Part shown: positions 60,938-64,000 of the stretch, one piece after another | Layout: each line of letters begins with the position of its first letter | How positions within the stretch are numbered: the stretch's first letter is position 1 | Assembly: GCF_026262505.1 (NCBI RefSeq) | Contig: NC_067204.1 | Span: forward strand, 10,883,797 to 10,947,796 | Source: Trichomonas vaginalis G3 | Taxonomy: Eukaryota; Parabasalia; Trichomonadida; Trichomonadidae | Direction: 5' to 3' | DNA length: 64,000 nt | Notes under the pieces: generated by a model | Told to the model about the DNA's origin: nothing | The model's input: the letters and a program-made list of their open reading frames with translations, nothing else | Databases searched by the model: none | Program-made: the position numbers and the translations under genes

Positions 60938-62438
60938 AAAGTGCTATTGGTTTTTGTAAACTTCTTTGCTTTCAATTCATTTGGACCGTCTCTGTCACCA
61001 GTATATTGTATTTGAACTGTACCAACAGTTGAAATACCACCCATAAAGTCTTCTGAGTCAGCAAATGGAATGCCAAGCCAAAAGTTTGAACGGTCTCCAT
61101 TTGTATATTGAGTGTTTTGAGCTCCTGTATGGGTCCATACTTTCACATATGGCATAATAGAACTTTGCATTTCAGGGTTAATGGTTGTTGTGAAGTTGTT
61201 GTTAAAGTTCATAGCATCTAATGTCAAGTTGTATGACCTCATATCCTCAACTGTAGAATATTCTTCTCTTGGATAATATTTGCCATCTATGTTTATATGA
61301 TATTTAATACCAGGGTTGTAGAAACAAGAATAGTCATTTATAGTTCGTCTGAACAGTACAAACATAGTATCTGCATGTTTCATTGCAGTTGTTAAGCAAT
61401 ATCTGTTCTTGCACCTGGGTCAGCACTTTGGTTTCCAACTTCACCTGCAAAGTCTTTGACAGATATTTGGTGTATAGGGAACATAAGTGGAACTGCAATA
61501 TATTTGGCAGCTAAAGCATTTGAAATATCTGGGTCCAACATATAGACTGCAAGTCTGCTTTCTATTCTCTTGCATTCAAACTTTTCGCATGTGAACTTAA
61601 CTGGGTCCCAAGCATCTCCAGCAGCATTGAAATAATAGTTTACTTCAGTGTTGAGGTTTGAGAAACCAAAGTCTAAGTCAACTTTGTTTTTGCAAAAGTC
61701 GGCGAATGACATTTTATTTGTTCCCACTACTTCTGTAAGAGTGAATGGGTCTTGTGTTGGTGCAATGACTAAGTTATTTTTGCTTGGAGTAAGTTCGATA
61801 GAAATTTTTCCTGCCCAGTTTGGCAAGTATCTTAAAAACCTGAAGATGAGGAAAGATGACAAAGGAACTCTAAGTTTCAGTTTTACTTTGGTTACTGCTG
61901 CTGCAGTTTGTCCAGAAAGGTTAACATAAACTCCTGGAACGTTAGGGTCAAGTCTTCTTATTTTCTCAATAGTTGCATACTGGTCTGTTTGTTCTCTAGC
62001 TTGTGGTTGTACTGAGTTTCTCAAAGCGAACCATTCATAGTTTGCCCATGTTACTGTTTGAACTAAGTCAGAGTTAGAATATATCTTATATCCCATGAAA
62101 ACTTCTGGAGCATATTGGTATCCGACATAGAAAATTCCATTGCAACCTTTCTTGTCAGACAACTTGGCAGAAGGTTTTATTTCAATGTCTTGTTCCACGT
62201 ATAAGAAAGAGTTGTCAATAGAAATTATATGAAACCTGTCGCAAGCAATATCTACTGTTGTTGAAGAACCTTCTCCAAACTCACCTACGTTTCCATAAGA
62301 AACAGCAGTTGTATATTCGTAAGTTCCAGGAACTATTTCTGACCTTCTAATGGCATTGTCGCATTCGTTATACCATTCGGAAACATTTCCATTCATAGCA
62401 TCCAAAACTGTTGGCGTTATATTCTGAGCGGCGTACAT
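60850..62438 (-). pseudogene. Polinton part: major capsid protein, copy 2
   Basis: Counterpart of 11831-13430, same MYAAQNITPTVLDAMNGNVSE start and central KLKLRVPLSSFLIFRF motif. Class B motif at 62439-62458. Not intact in this copy; the 3' end is approximate. Confidence 0.7.
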
Positions 62439-62509
62439 TTCATATGAGTAAAAATATAGAATAGTTGGATTTATATGTCATAATAGAACCCACGTGGACC
62501 AAGCTTTAC

Positions 62510-64000
62510 TTTCTTCCTGACTGAGTTTTTAACTCTTCTTTTTCCTTCATTGCCCTCTGCTTGAAGTTGTTGCATCTTTGCATTATGTTCATCTAGTATG
62601 TTGCAAATTTCCCATGTCCTTTTTGCCTTTTGGCTCTGGTCGCCCATCTCAGGTAACCTATATCCTAGAAAGAGTTTGTCATAGTCTGTATTTGAGTCTT
62701 TCGTATTGTTTGCATGACTCTTTCCTGAGTTTCTGGTTCAAGCTCTTCAAACAGAGCTGTCCATATGGAATAAGCTCGTTTCCAAATATATGTTTTTGTA
62801 GCCATTCTGGTTTTCTTTCCATGTTACCAACTATATCTTTTGTGAATGGGAAAGCTTTTACCCAATCTTTCAGTCTTGCGTCGTTTATTTCTGTAGTTGG
62901 TTTTATTTTGTCAAGGAACATGTTTTTCAATACTAACATTTCATTTGGTACTGTCCATTTGAGTTTTCTTAAATATTCATCCCTTCTCGGTTCATTGTCT
63001 GCAAAGTAAGTTTTTATGACATTTTGTAAACTTTCGTTTGCAAGGTCATGTACAATAGGTTCTCTTCCTTCGCCTCCCTAACTTTCTTTCTAAACTCTTC
63101 ACCAAATATACCATCTCTATGGTTCTGTGTAGTTCTTTGAGATAAATGTTCTAGAACGTCAGGTGTTATATTTCCATCAGCCATGTTCATTTCATACTGG
63201 TCCAAAATATCTGCATGTTTCATATCTTTCAATGGCATTAAAGCCGCGCTTAAAATACCAGCTATATCTGGTTCACCATTGACTTCCATTGCGTCTACAA
63301 CTTCTTGGAATTGTGGTTGTAAGTTTATGAACCACCTATCTGGATTAGCTTTATGACCCCATCTCATTGTAGTTCCATCGTCTGCAGAAACAAAAGTAGG
63401 TTTGTTTCCATCTTGGTTAGGTTCTGAATGAACTTTAAACAATGTTTCATTTCTATATGTTTTCTTGAAATTTAACCTTTTATTTTCACCGAGTTCATCC
63501 GAAGATTGAACGTTAAATGCTCGTAAGTAAAAAGGGTTGTTGTATTTGTGTACATTTTCTTTCAGTACTTCCATTCTATGCTGAATATTTTCATCTGGTG
63601 TTGGAGTCTTTTGTATGTCGGCAAACATTTTTCGATATTCTTCTACTATGTCAGCCGAATTTTTTTTAGACTCTTGGAAATATTCCATATTCTCCGCATA
63701 CTCTTGTTGAGGGTCAAGATTTTTCGGCTGTTCCAAATCTTCATCTAGTTCTGTGAAGTTAGTTTCCAAAGGAGTGACTTGTTCGTTTCCTTCAGGCTCT
63801 TCTAGCTGTTGTTGCTGAACTATTTCTTCCATGTCTGGTTGTATCTGAACTTCTTCCTGTGGAGTTTCTTGTACCTCATCTGCTGGCATTTCATATATTC
63901 CGAGACCGTTTTCAACAATTTCCCTATCTACGTCATCCGCATTCATAAGCTTTTGTTCTTTCGTTCCGTCTCTATTTTTTACGCGTTTCATGACGAAAGT
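62510..64000 (-). pseudogene. Polinton part: coiled-coil/Gln-rich coding region, copy 2, cut by window
   Basis: Matches the later half of 8599-11763 in copy 1 and runs off the window. Acidic Gln/Glu-rich stretches and a globular C-terminal part are recognisable. Not intact in this copy. Confidence 0.6.

Larger units (their letters stand above)
41807..64000 (-). mobile_element. Polinton/Maverick copy 2, inverted relative to copy 1, cut by the window edge, broken
   Basis: Starts with the same terminal repeat as copy 1 and carries the same parts in mirror order. By comparison with copy 1 another 2-3 kb should lie beyond 64000. It is a fossil with roughly ten breaks in the visible part. Differences from copy 1: a 239-residue gene replaces the HNH gene; there is an extra 106-residue gene beside the helicase; one KilA-N gene stands where copy 1 has two; the fibre middle differs; and the interspersed palindromes use GGGTA instead of AGGTGA. 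As in copy 1, no DNA polymerase B is seen. Confidence 0.93.

Overview
The window is AT-rich eukaryotic DNA carrying two intron-less host genes. It looks like a trichomonad parabasalid, most likely Trichomonas vaginalis or a close relative. This is an inference from three things: compact genes with a TCAYW initiator a few bases before the ATG, stop codons that overlap a TAAA poly(A) signal, and large Polinton/Maverick elements, which are known to be abundant in that genome.

Layout: 1-3579 is intergenic and holds a 121-bp tandem repeat. 3580-7125 (minus) is an AIR9-like microtubule-associated protein gene. 7744-30729 is a complete-length Polinton/Maverick (copy 1) with about 86-90 bp terminal inverted repeats and a 6-bp target duplication, sitting in the divergent upstream region shared by the two host genes. 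31791-34355 (plus) encodes proteasome subunit Rpn2. 34356-41806 is a gene-poor stretch. It contains a duplicated piece of the Rpn2 3' flank, a 1268-bp TA-flanked DNA transposon relic, three tRNA-like sequences and an array of large hairpins. 41807 to beyond 64000 is a second Polinton (copy 2) in the opposite orientation, running off the right edge.

The two Polintons belong to one family and are close in sequence; the packaging ATPases differ at 6 of 325 residues. Both are fossils. By my reading copy 1 carries roughly a dozen breaks and the visible part of copy 2 roughly ten, while many parts remain open. Their shared parts are a double-jelly-roll-type major capsid protein, a probable minor capsid protein, an A32-type packaging ATPase, a retroviral-like (rve) integrase, an SF3 helicase, a D12-class DNA adenine methylase, a phage-like fibre, two paralogous beta-rich proteins, two small amphipathic MG-starting proteins, KilA-N regulators and a T5orf172 protein. 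No protein-primed DNA polymerase B is visible anywhere in the complete copy 1. Replication in this lineage may therefore have relied on the SF3 helicase and host enzymes (inference).

The copies differ by modules. One slot holds an HNH endonuclease in copy 1 and an unrelated 239-residue protein in copy 2. The fibre middle has been exchanged. An interspersed palindromic repeat keeps its architecture but uses a different unit (AGGTGA against GGGTA) in each copy. Two classes of start-proximal motif divide the genes broadly into regulatory/replication and structural sets. Outside the elements the most unusual feature is the hairpin array at about 40943-41656.
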